DNA from: Sulfoacidibacillus ferrooxidans
GTDB taxonomy: Bacteria; Bacillota; Bacilli; Alicyclobacillales; SLC66
Assembly (NCBI RefSeq): GCF_022606465.1
Contig: NZ_JALBUF010000010.1
Span: 1-58,673, forward strand
Direction of reading: 5' to 3'
DNA length: 58,673 nucleotides
The notes beneath the pieces were generated by a model. The model was not told where the DNA came from. It did not search any database and saw only the letters and a list, made by a program, of their open reading frames with translations. The translations under genes were made by a program, and so were the position numbers. Positions within the stretch are counted from its first letter, which is position 1. Every line of letters starts with the position of its first letter. Below are positions 35,721-44,336 of the stretch, piece after piece.

Positions 35721-37124
35721 TTACCAATTAGATTGACAACTCGTTGACGGCTTTATCAATTGACCAATTGGTCCTGTGATTGCTTTACCATCTTCCATCA
35801 CTTGAATCCCACGTAAAAAAGAAGCAATTGGAGCACCCTGAATCTCCATACCTACAAATGGATTAATTTTATTCTTTGAAAACAACTCCTCATTACTTAA
35901 CTTTCGAATGACATTCATATCAACTATAGTAATATCTGCATCGGATCCTTTACTTAATGCTCCCTTTTGTCCATACAACCCCCAAATCCGTGCTGGGTTC
36001 TCAGACAATAATGCAGCAACTTGATTAAGTGTGATTTTTCCTTGTGATGCGGCATGTAACATCAATGGAACAAGTGTCTGAACTCCACAGGCACCTGCAG
36101 GTACAGTCCAAATATCGCCCTTCTTTTCTTTCTCTTCATGAGGTGCGTGATCAGATCCTATTGTTTGAATCACTCCACTCTGAATGCCTTCCCAAAGTTT
36201 ATTTTGATGATATTTTTCCCTTATAGGAGGGTAAACCTTCATATTCCCATTTAATCGTGAATAGTCTTCATCAGATAATACAAGATAATGAGGACACGTC
36301 TCTCCTGTAATCGGCAACCCCTCTGCCCTCGCAGACTTAATACACTCCAAACCTTCGCTAGAAGATACATGCACAATATGAAGATGTACACCTGTAGCTT
36401 TAGCAAGCATTATTCCATTTTGAATCGTTATCGCTTCAGAAAAAGGTGGACGTGAACGTAAAAATGATGCGTAATCAATATGACCAGATGCACGCTCCTG
36501 CAATGTTAAACGTGTAATGATGTAACTATTTTCAGCGTGAATAGCCAATGGTTTTTTTAATTGTTCAATAACTCTAAATGCATCGTAAATTTCGCCTTCA
36601 TCAGGAGGCATCATAACATCATCCGCACTTGAAAAATTGTAAATAAGAGCTAGTGTCTTTTTATTTAATCCGTATCCCCAAAAAAGCTTAAATCCTACGA
36701 CACCAGCTTTAGCTAATCCAGGCAAGTCCTTTTGATTAAGGTCTCCTAGTACCATACCCCATAATCCATAATCTACATATGCTTTAGATTTTAATTCTCG
36801 CACTCTTAAGTCAAAGGATTCAACGTCTTTAACTGGAGGAATACTATTTGGCATCTCTAAAATAGTAGTCACACCCCCTGCCGCTGCAGACATCGTCGAG
36901 TGAGCGAAGTCCTCCTTATCAGTTAATCCTGGATCTCGGCTATGCACGTGCTCATCTATAAAACCTGGGAACACATATTTCCCATCGGCATTATATATCT
37001 CTCTTGCTTTTGTTCTATCTATTTTTCCAACAGCGGCTATTTTACCATCTACGATTCCAATATCATTCCTACTGGTCAATTGCGGAGTTACAATCAACCC
37101 ATTTTGAATGACTAAATCAAACAT
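35721..37124 (-). CDS. cyclic amidohydrolase (dihydroorotase/allantoinase/hydantoinase family)
   Basis: This 467-aa TIM-barrel enzyme has DEHVHSRDPG (His-x-His metal ligands, residues about 57-66), GVVGFKLFWGYG (Lys to be carbamylated), AIHAEN, LHIVHVSSSEG, ETCPHYL and GSDHAPH. That is a full binuclear amidohydrolase site. The length fits allantoinase or hydantoinase better than the shortest PyrC. With pyrKD and an N-carbamoyl hydrolase alongside, dihydroorotate ring opening is the simplest role; allantoin or hydantoin remain possible. Of three consecutive Met codons the third (37124) has AGGGGG at the best distance (8 nt). A terminator separates it from the upstream MFS gene. Confidence 0.87.
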   Translation of the reverse strand: MFDLVIQNGLIVTPQLTSRNDIGIVDGKIAAVGKIDRTKAREIYNADGKYVFPGFIDEHVHSRDPGLTDKEDFAHSTMSAAAGGVTTILEMPNSIPPVKDVESFDLRVRELKSKAYVDYGLWGMVLGDLNQKDLPGLAKAGVVGFKLFWGYGLNKKTLALIYNFSSADDVMMPPDEGEIYDAFRVIEQLKKPLAIHAENSYIITRLTLQERASGHIDYASFLRSRPPFSEAITIQNGIMLAKATGVHLHIVHVSSSEGLECIKSARAEGLPITGETCPHYLVLSDEDYSRLNGNMKVYPPIREKYHQNKLWEGIQSGVIQTIGSDHAPHEEKEKKGDIWTVPAGACGVQTLVPLMLHAASQGKITLNQVAALLSENPARIWGLYGQKGALSKGSDADITIVDMNVIRKLSNEELFSKNKINPFVGMEIQGAPIASFLRGIQVMEDGKAITGPIGQLIKPSTSCQSNW

Positions 37125-37177
37125 CATCATTACCCCCTACACGAATTAATAAATACATACAATAATAATTAAAAATT

Positions 37178-37219
37178 ACTTTTGAAGGAGGCGATAATAT
37201 CTTTACCTCCCTCAAAAGT
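37178..37219 (-). terminator. terminator between MFS and amidohydrolase genes
   Basis: ACTTTTGAAGGAGG (37178-37191) pairs with CCTCCCTCAAAAGT (37206-37219) with one G-U wobble on the minus-strand RNA, followed there by a T-rich run. It ends the MFS transcript, so the amidohydrolase operon should have its own promoter. Confidence 0.75.
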
Positions 37220-37306
37220 AGTAATAAACCTTAAAGTTTATTTCCTTAATACTAATTTATTGTTATCTTTAGTTAAATAATAAATTTTATTGAAAATTAA
37301 TTTTGA

Positions 37307-38545
37307 TTAAGCTGGTAACTCTATACCCTTTGTTTCCGGAACCAGAAGCCAAGTAAATAATGCTGCAAATGGATAAACAATAAACAAGAACCCTAGAGCT
37401 GCATATAAAGACATATGCACGGCAAGCAAACCGATAAGAAGAGGGCCAAATCCACCCCCGATTCCTCGTCCTGTACCAAATATGAAATTTTCAGCAGTTG
37501 ATCTTGCTGCGGTAGGAAAATGCTCTGATAAAATTGCACCATATCCACCCATCCCACCGTTGACAACTGCCCCAAGTACGAATCCACCAAATAACACTAT
37601 ACTTGGATTTGAAATAGAGAAATAAATCGGGATTACAATTGCTGTAAGTAAAAATAAAGTAATATACATGGGTTTGCGACCAATTTTATCGCAAAGTACC
37701 CCAAATAAAATAATTCCGCCAATCATACCCGCGGTGGTGATTAATTCCCATTCCGTAGTATCAGCCAAACTATAATGATGGTACTTAGCAAGTGCCGTTG
37801 GCATCCAAATCATAATGCCATAATATCCAAAATTTTGAACTGCAGTCATAAACCAAAGTCCAATAGTAGCCTTTGCACGCGTAGTTGTATTAAATAAATA
37901 GACCAGAGGAAATTTTTTATTTCCGCTACTTTTATTTTCTTCAAAAATTGCAGGTTCTTTTATTTTTAAACGAGACCATACTGCCAATGCAGCAGGAATT
38001 ACACCTACTACCATCACACCCCGCCAACCCCAAATTGGCATAACCAACAATGTCACGATTGAAGCTAATAATGCACCTATACTAAAACCTACTGCTACAT
38101 ACGATCCGGCACGAGCACGCCACTTACTTGGCCAAGTTTCTGTCACAAGTGCCATTCCAATACCAAACTCTCCTCCAATACCAACTCCAACAAGAAATCG
38201 TAAAATCATAAGATATTCATAACTTGGTGAAAACGCTGAAATGCCTGTTGCTAATGCATACACTAAAATAGAATAGGTAAAAGTTTTCACTCTACCAAAA
38301 TAATCAGCTAAAAAGCCAAAGACATAGGCCCCTAACCATGTACCAATCATGGTTGCTGTAGCAATTGATCCAGCTTGAATGGTCGTTAGTGCAAAAGTGG
38401 CCACAATTGCCGGTAACGTATATGAAATAATAAGTTGGTCTAAGCCATCAGCTAAGTAGCCTAACCCAGCTGCCCAAATATTTCGTCTTTTTTCTGTTTG
38501 CGAAACTTCAATTATGTTCGTTCTCTCAATTGCAGCCTCCAGCAT
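37307..38545 (-). CDS. MFS transporter (organic acid/orotate candidate)
   Basis: This 412-aa protein has 12 membrane helices and MFS motifs: GYLADGLDQLIISYTLP in helix 1, GFLADYFGRVK between helices 2 and 3, RFLVGVGIGGEFGIGMALV in helices 4-5, GVLCDKIGRKP and a VPETKG end. The clade is that of aromatic and carboxylic acid proton symporters. Position at the head of the pyrKD/amidohydrolase cluster makes orotate or a related acidic ureide a reasonable substrate, but this is inferred. AGGAGG lies 11 nt upstream of ATG 38545. It is monocistronic because of the terminator at 37178. Confidence 0.85.
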   Translation of the reverse strand: MLEAAIERTNIIEVSQTEKRRNIWAAGLGYLADGLDQLIISYTLPAIVATFALTTIQAGSIATATMIGTWLGAYVFGFLADYFGRVKTFTYSILVYALATGISAFSPSYEYLMILRFLVGVGIGGEFGIGMALVTETWPSKWRARAGSYVAVGFSIGALLASIVTLLVMPIWGWRGVMVVGVIPAALAVWSRLKIKEPAIFEENKSSGNKKFPLVYLFNTTTRAKATIGLWFMTAVQNFGYYGIMIWMPTALAKYHHYSLADTTEWELITTAGMIGGIILFGVLCDKIGRKPMYITLFLLTAIVIPIYFSISNPSIVLFGGFVLGAVVNGGMGGYGAILSEHFPTAARSTAENFIFGTGRGIGGGFGPLLIGLLAVHMSLYAALGFLFIVYPFAALFTWLLVPETKGIELPA

Positions 38546-39002
38546 TCTTCATCATTCCTCCTGCTTTAAATTTAAATACTTCCTTTTCTCGTAAACTTTT
38601 AATCATAACTTTTAAAGAGTTTATAATTCTACTAATTAAGAAAAACTTCTTCCACCTCCAAATCATCCTATGAACTAGTGAAACAATTTGTCTGATTGTA
38701 TAATATTCATCTGGTTAGCATGATAGATATCATAACGTAGTTTGTAAAAAAAGTCTTTGTTATTTTGCACAATTACTAAGAATCAATCTTATTATTATTG
38801 ACAAACATATAATAAAAACCTCTATATTTATTCGAAATGATTCTTTATAGTGAAATATGAGAAGCCGTCATTTTTTCAGATGTAATTAAATATGACATTA
38901 AATGATATATTATTTATACTAATTGTCTTGTTATTAGATCAAGTTTAATGTGTACATTCCCCTAGGTAAACGTCATTATGATAACCTTTGGTCTGACCTT
39001 CG
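38546..39002. other. AT-rich upstream region of the MFS gene
   Basis: There is no credible ORF. The first 150 bp must hold the MFS promoter on the minus strand, but I cannot pick boxes with confidence. The remainder runs into the tandem array and IS256 relic. Confidence 0.35.
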
Positions 39003-39130
39003 ATGCATTTCACCTTCATGCATTTCACCTTCATGCATTTCACCTTCATGCATTTCACCTTCATGCATTTCACCTTCATGCATTTCACCTTCATGCATTT
39101 CACCTTCATGCATTTCACCTTCATGCATTG
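39003..39130. repeat. eight tandem 15-bp repeats
   Basis: The unit ATGCATTTCACCTTC repeats eight times without any change (39003-39122), and a ninth copy breaks off at 39130. On the minus strand it reads Met-Lys-Val-Lys-Cys repeatedly and extends the end of an IS256-type transposase relic. There are no unique spacers, so it is not a CRISPR array. Confidence 0.9.
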
Positions 39131-39800
39131 CTCATCACGCCATGTGAAATACTCCGCCATATCTAAGTATTTATGTCCCATTTGCCACTTTACTTTCTTC
39201 TCCATTAACAATGCACCAATGAGTCTAGTTACGGAATCTCGGTTCGGATAGATATGAATCACACTGTCACGACAACGTATCTCATCGTTTAGCCGCTTGA
39301 TCCCGTTAGTTGTGCACAGTCGATCGCGATATCGGTCAGGAAGGGACAGTGCCGCCGTACTATCATCAAATCCGTTCTCAAGAACAGCAATGGCTTTTGC
39401 TGCTTCTCCCCGTATTCCTCCAAGACTTTGTTTATCAACAATTTCGCTGTTTCTAAGTCGGGTACATTGAGAATGGCACGTACCTAACCGTACAACTCGT
39501 CGTGTAGACTTTTTGGTGTCGTATCCAAAAAGTTACGCATGAAGTGTATTTGGCACCGTTGCCTTGTGCTACCCTGAAACTAAGATTGTAGTGCCTTTAC
39601 AAGTCCGCTGTGGCTATCTAACCCTACCATGTCCACACCGCGTAGATCTCAACTTTTCAGCCATGTAAAGAACTCAGACCAATTCCCCGTTGACTCACTA
39701 TCACCAATCATCATGCCAAGAATTTCTCGATATCCTTCTTCATTCACACCGATCTCAATCATCACCGAACGAGCACGGACACGTGTATTTGCTAACGGTA
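39131..39800 (-). mobile_element. IS256 (mutator)-family transposase relic
   Basis: On the minus strand, pieces read VMIEIGVNEEGYREILGMMI, GDSESTGNWSEFFTWL, DMVGLDSHSGLVKALQ, RCQIHFMRNFLDTTPK and VLEEYGEKQQ. Towards 39150, IRTEIP and KWDINT-like remnants mark the C-terminus. These are in the order of IS256-family DDE transposases and include the Asp of DMVGLDSHSG. Many stops and frame changes inactivate it, and the N-terminal third is missing. Confidence 0.8.
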
Positions 39801-39804
39801 CTTT

Positions 39805-40023
39805 GAGCCACTTTGATCAACTGAGTGAGAGCCACTTCGCATGGAAGTTGATCTAAATATGGGTGCACTAGACATGCAGTCTCCAGGGGTATAACTTGTC
39901 GCGAAAGCGCGATCTCCAAGGAATTCCGCGAGGCAAGCGAGCCTATCATACCCCTCACTCCACGTAAATTGCGCTAGTTTGCTGGAAATATGGTGGCTCT
40001 CGTTGAAACGATCGAAGTGGCTC
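39805..40023. mobile_element. 219-bp mini-element bounded by 31-bp inverted repeats
   Basis: GAGCCACTTTGATCAACTGA (39805-39824, continuing to 39835) is the reverse complement, with a few mismatches, of 39993-40023 (ending GATCGAAGTGGCTC). Such GTGGCTC-type repeats are typical of IS21-family ends. The 157-bp interior has no gene. It looks like a MITE-like deletion derivative. Confidence 0.6.
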
Positions 40024-40199
40024 AACTGATGTGTAGCGAAAACAACACGTCCATCCTATTGACTTAGTACAAAATTTTAATCTTTACTTGCAGTTGACAG
40101 TATAACTAGATCCTTACTTCGCTAATCTTAGAGAGTTTCAGCTTGTTACCATCAAGCGAATTTCGGCCTTGAGGATAGGTGAACGAGTCATATCATCCT

Positions 40200-40650
40200 A
40201 TGGATTTGCAACATGTATGTTTTGCAAGTGAAAAGTACATAGTATTGCAGTAAATGTTTTCATAGGACACTACCAAAACAGAGAATTAGAATTTCATATT
40301 AGACAGCACAATATTTTAATCGGTAGCTTTCGCCCGTGAAGGCCAGGATGTATGCATGGAGTATCAATCGGTCGACAAGTGCAGTGGTGAGTCGGTTGTC
40401 TCTAAATATGGTTCCCCATTAGATTAGACATCACAATGACACTCCTGCTCTCGCAAAAATGAGAAATCACGTGAATAACAGCGGAGTACCAGTTTAGTGA
40501 AATGGTGTACATCCTATTTCATTCAAGATGAGTAGTGCGTAGTCTTGTTATTCTATGTGAAACCGCACTAGCGTCCCATCTTCATTTTTCTTTTGCAGCA
40601 TAGCCACTGACTCGTGTACCCGAAAGAATCTCTCCTCCTTGCCACAAGCC
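40200..40650 (-). pseudogene. second relic of istB copy A
   Basis: This block aligns along its length with 140-600, including TTTTGCAAG-GAAAAGT, GTGAAGGCC, TGAGTCGGTTGTC, CTTCATTTTTCTTTTG and CGTGTACCCGAAAGAATCT. It carries additional small deletions. It is the same IS21-type helper gene, further decayed, and provides a long imperfect repeat that could recombine with the left end of the window. Confidence 0.75.
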
Positions 40651-41425
40651 GTAGGTGTCAGAACTTGCATGTTGGGCATGATCGTAAAGTTTTATACGTT
40701 CGAGGATTTAGTGATTCGTCTATCTGATCCGAAGAGACGGTCACTGAAATGGTGATATGAGCCTGTGGATCGAGAAGGATCAAAATTGCTATTTAAAGTA
40801 ATCCCCAATTGTTACGAAAGCTGAATCTAGTGGTTACAAAGAATCTCGAGTCCTACAAATGGGGATCCGTGATTACGAATGACCAATTCGTTGCAAATAA
40901 AATTAACCCCCCTCGCACATCACAAACATTTGCTCGTCTTCGAAGTCGACAGATATATAATGTAGCATGCTTTGATAAAACTGTAATGAAAAATATCCAT
41001 ATGTTAGATTGTTGTGTAGATACACACAATTTTTAGGATATTTTCGTTTGACAAAAAACAACGTAATTATTTATTATGAACCCTTTTCATCCTTCTGCTA
41101 GTGCCACTTAGGCAAAATAGTGTTCTATTCACTTAAAATCACTACAGAACTTCATGTTGTAAATGTTATGCACAAATTAATTGCGATTCTATGACTTTTA
41201 TACTAGCGAAAAACAAATATTGTCTCTTCCGTGAGACTTCATTATCCTTTGATCATTAAGCAGACAAAGGTGTATAATATCCCTCCCCACTACATCAGCA
41301 GTCAATCCGCTGGTTCCGTGCTATGTCGTTCGGAGATGAACCAAACGAAAACCACTTGCAATGATTCAAGATAACGATAGTTCACCTATTACTTAGGAAA
41401 TTTAAATCAAATATTTAAGTTTCTA
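40651..41425. other. intergenic, no supported gene
   Basis: A 75-codon frame at 40809-41036 has no ribosome binding site or known motif, and I treat it as chance. The rest is AT-rich spacer on the downstream side of the NCS1 permease gene, where no clear terminator is visible. Confidence 0.35.
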
Positions 41426-42964
41426 TTAGACTGACAATGGTGTAGAAATATTCTTTGCTGTTGTTTTACACATATCATGGCAATGAGCCTCAGATCCACA
41501 ACACACTGAACAGATCCCCCCTTTATGAAATGGACAATAGACCATATCAATTGCCTCAAATTGATCGTGACAGTGCGTACATGTCGATAAAGAAGCTGAG
41601 CTTGGCTGTACCTGTGCTGTACTATTTACGTGATAGGTCTTGCCTCGAGTTATCAATGCTATAACAGGAGGAAGAACTAACCCTAATACCGCTGATACAA
41701 ATGGAGCCAAACTAACCCCCTCAGACCCACCCATTCCAAACGCTAAAGGGATTGCTACTACTAAAGCACCAACTAATGACCCTACTCCAACAATATTGAA
41801 ATGAGGAAGAAATGCTCGTTTATATTCATAGTTAGGCGGACTTAGCTTGAGCATCCATTTATTAAATAGCGTATCGGACACTACACTCATCGCCCACGCA
41901 ATAATAAAAACTCCTTCGAATGTAAGGATCTGTAGCATACGAGAAAATATATCGCCCATCATTAAGATAGTTCCAAGAATAGCAGTTAAAACTCCCCACC
42001 ATTGGCGTCCGGGTGTGAAGTGGAAAACACGAGAGAAGAAGTTTGAATATGCAAGAGATCCACTGTATACATTGACAGTATTAATACGCACCTGTGTAAT
42101 AAGAGCAATTAATAACCCTCCAAAACCTAAAACGGACATAAAGTAAGTGCCTGGATTACTTTGATTCAATTCTAGTCCAAAATAGGATCCCATTAAAACA
42201 ACGACTAGAAAAGTAAATCCCATCACCATATAGCCATTAAAAAACGATCCAATTCCTTTGTCTTTTGGACGAACAAAACGACCAAGATCCGCTCCTTGTG
42301 TTCCCATACTAATGAGAGCAAAGACAGTAGCCGCTAATTGAAGAAGAATGGGACCTGAAGTAGTGGAAGGTGCTACTGCCGGATGATAACTTAACCATGG
42401 AATTTGATGAATCATATGTGCGACATGATACCAAACAATACCCATCGCTAAAATATAAATAGGAAGTGTAATCCACATTAACCAGTTTAAAAAAACCATC
42501 CCCCACGTAGCAAATACAATAAAAATAACCCCAATAAGAATTTCCCATACTAAATTCGGGACAGTCGGAATTCCAGAATGTAACGCGGCAACTAAAATAG
42601 ACCCTTCAAATGCAAAAAACATGATATAGTTAAAACTATAAACAATAGAGGCAATTGCTGATCCCATAAAGCCATACCCACTACCTCTAGTGATTAAATC
42701 ACTATCTAATCCTGTTTGGGATCCAATCCAGCTAAAGAAGAATCCAACTGACCCAATCATAATGACGCCAAAAACCATTCCCAAAATGGTTGGTATTGTG
42801 CCATATTCAAAAGTTAGTTCACTTCCCCAAGCCAGGAAAAACATGGCTGTTGAGGACCCAATTAGCACGCTAAAAATACTGGACCAATGCCATAGGCGAA
42901 AACTTTGCGGAACATAACGTAACGCATAGTCTTCACGACGGTCTCGTGAGTTTGAGTGCTTCAC
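41426..42964 (-). CDS. NCS1-family permease with C-terminal Cys/His-rich domain
   Basis: This 512-aa protein has 12 membrane segments of the NCS1 nucleobase transporter type (SSTAMFFLAWGSELTFEYG, GSGYGFMGSAIASIVYSFNY). A soluble tail from about residue 455 has CTHCHDQFEAIDM, YCPFHKGGICSVCCG and CHDMCK, about eight Cys and four His in metal-binding spacing. The same Cys motif, as I recall, links NCS1 permease domains to PAS/histidine kinase modules in some sensor transporters. Here the signalling part is absent, but a PAS/sigma-54 activator gene lies 2.7 kb upstream. The likely start is GTG 42964 with GGGGGG 8 nt before it. It may transport a nucleobase and report its presence. Confidence 0.85.
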   Translation of the reverse strand: MKHSNSRDRREDYALRYVPQSFRLWHWSSIFSVLIGSSTAMFFLAWGSELTFEYGTIPTILGMVFGVIMIGSVGFFFSWIGSQTGLDSDLITRGSGYGFMGSAIASIVYSFNYIMFFAFEGSILVAALHSGIPTVPNLVWEILIGVIFIVFATWGMVFLNWLMWITLPIYILAMGIVWYHVAHMIHQIPWLSYHPAVAPSTTSGPILLQLAATVFALISMGTQGADLGRFVRPKDKGIGSFFNGYMVMGFTFLVVVLMGSYFGLELNQSNPGTYFMSVLGFGGLLIALITQVRINTVNVYSGSLAYSNFFSRVFHFTPGRQWWGVLTAILGTILMMGDIFSRMLQILTFEGVFIIAWAMSVVSDTLFNKWMLKLSPPNYEYKRAFLPHFNIVGVGSLVGALVVAIPLAFGMGGSEGVSLAPFVSAVLGLVLPPVIALITRGKTYHVNSTAQVQPSSASLSTCTHCHDQFEAIDMVYCPFHKGGICSVCCGSEAHCHDMCKTTAKNISTPLSV

Positions 42965-43664
42965 TATTTAACCCCCCAATTAAATAAACATAAATTCAAA
43001 ATCCCATTTTTGAGATTACTGCTAAATTTAATTAAGGACTATTATGTAAGTACAGCACTAAATAACATCTATTATGGTGTAATTCACACTGCTCCTCTAA
43101 ATAAATTATTTAATTCTCGTATATTAATCTGAATAGTAATATAAAATTATAAAAAAATCAATATTTAGTTTTTATGTTCCGGAATTGGATCAAGTCCTAA
43201 ATGTGGTGTAATTTCGCCTCACGGTAGATATTAAGTTATGTCAGCTGACTTACTGCAGTATCAGTTGTTTTACTATTTTTTTCTGTTATTATGCACGTAA
43301 AATACTCTTCCATATCCAGGTATCTTTTTACTTTTAGTTTTTAGTTCAGTACGTCAGTGTATACCTGAATTTTTAATTGTGTTGTATTCATCAAACTTTT
43401 TTGTCAAACGATCTGCAATTAATCGTCTAGTGGCTCCCTTACGAGAATCATATTCACCCTATTGTCTCTGTGAAACAGTTGAGTGGTAGGTATTTAAAGT
43501 AACATCAACTCTTGATCATGTAATTTATAATGATAATTTCTTTATTAAACATATAATCTCCCATCATTTAAACATAGCAATAAAATCCTTTTTTTATCTT
43601 ATTTTTAAGTTCATCTCTTAATTTAAGCATGTATCGCTTTCCTTTAATAACCCAAACATATACA
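42965..43664. other. intergenic with IS256 scraps
   Basis: Around 43260-43480 the minus strand contains heavily decayed IS256-like pieces (DTWIWKSIL corresponds to KYLDMAEYF in the 39-kb relic). The rest is AT-rich with no ORF. The NCS1 permease promoter should lie in the first 150 bp. Confidence 0.4.
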
Positions 43665-43705
43665 AACCACCGCTTTAAACGCCATCAAGCGTTAAAGCGG
43701 TGGTT
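43665..43705 (-). terminator. strong terminator of the MFS fragment gene
   Basis: AACCACCGCTTTAAACGC (43665-43682) pairs with GCGTTAAAGCGGTGGTT (43689-43705) with a single bulged base and a 6-nt loop. A T-rich sequence follows on the minus strand. Confidence 0.8.
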
Positions 43706-43761
43706 CATTGATATATCTATTTTTTATCTTTTACTTAAATGAATGCCATCTTTAGTAAAAA

Positions 43762-44220
43762 TTATATGGCTACATCATTAACTGTCTCTAGTGCAATACC
43801 CGTAGTTCTTGGGGCGAATACTCCAATATCAATCATAATGAGAACCATAGCAGCCGCCACCGCACTAAACATCGCAACGACTCCATCAGCGTGTAAAATA
43901 GGAAGAAGCACAAACGGCATTACCCCACTCATTAATCTGCTTAAACTATAGCCCCAGCCTGCTGCAGTTGCACGAACTGGTGTAGGGAATATTTCTGCTT
44001 GAAAAATGTGAAACCCATTTGAAAAAACATTACTAACAAGCGTGTACAAAAACCCAAAGAGAACAATAACAATTGATGAACTTGCTAATCCAAACAGAAG
44101 TCCAAATAGCGCCATGTCAAAGGCGGATGAAACAATTATCCATTTGCGTTGGATACGTTCCAAGATCAGCAATGATAATAGTGACCCGATTGGATATCCT
44201 ATAAATGAAAGTGATGTGAA
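43762..44220 (-). pseudogene. C-terminal fragment of an MFS transporter
   Basis: About 150 residues remain: FTSLSFIGYPIGSLLSLLIL, RIQRKWIIVSSAFDMALFGL, NGFHIFQAEIFPTPVRATAA, GWGYSLSRLMSGVMPFVLLP. These match helices 8-12 and the EIFPTPVRATAAG motif of MFS organic-acid transporters. The first two-thirds is missing; coding sequence runs directly into the left end of the TnpB element at about 44225. Its terminator is intact. Confidence 0.8.
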
Positions 44221-44292
44221 TTCAACGCAGTTGTGTCAGGAGTCCCCCACTTCTAAACGAAGTGAAAGTGGGGGAGGAATGGCATGTATTTA

Positions 44293-44330
44293 TTTTCAGT
44301 AATTTTATGATATCATATAATTACTGAAAA
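44293..44330 (+). promoter_or_regulatory. 38-bp near-perfect palindrome forming the tnpB promoter
   Basis: TTTTCAGTAATT (44293-44304) mirrors AATTACTGAAAA (44319-44330), and the inner 14 bp are also palindromic except one pair. TTTTCA and TATAAT (44316-44321) are spaced 17 bp as -35 and -10. It lies just before the GAGGTGATG start region. Confidence 0.6.
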
Positions 44331-44336
44331 GAGGTG

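Noticed and set aside
38510-38580. Short leader peptide (MMKNAGGCN) before the MFS gene
   Set aside because: It begins right after AGGAGG, but it is out of frame, overlaps the MFS start and shows no attenuator structure; probably coincidence.
39003-39130. CRISPR-like array
   Set aside because: The 15-bp units are directly tandem with no spacers and read in frame with a transposase relic.
40809-41036. 75-codon ORF
   Set aside because: There is no ribosome binding site, known motif or operon context, and it lies in AT-rich spacer after IS debris.
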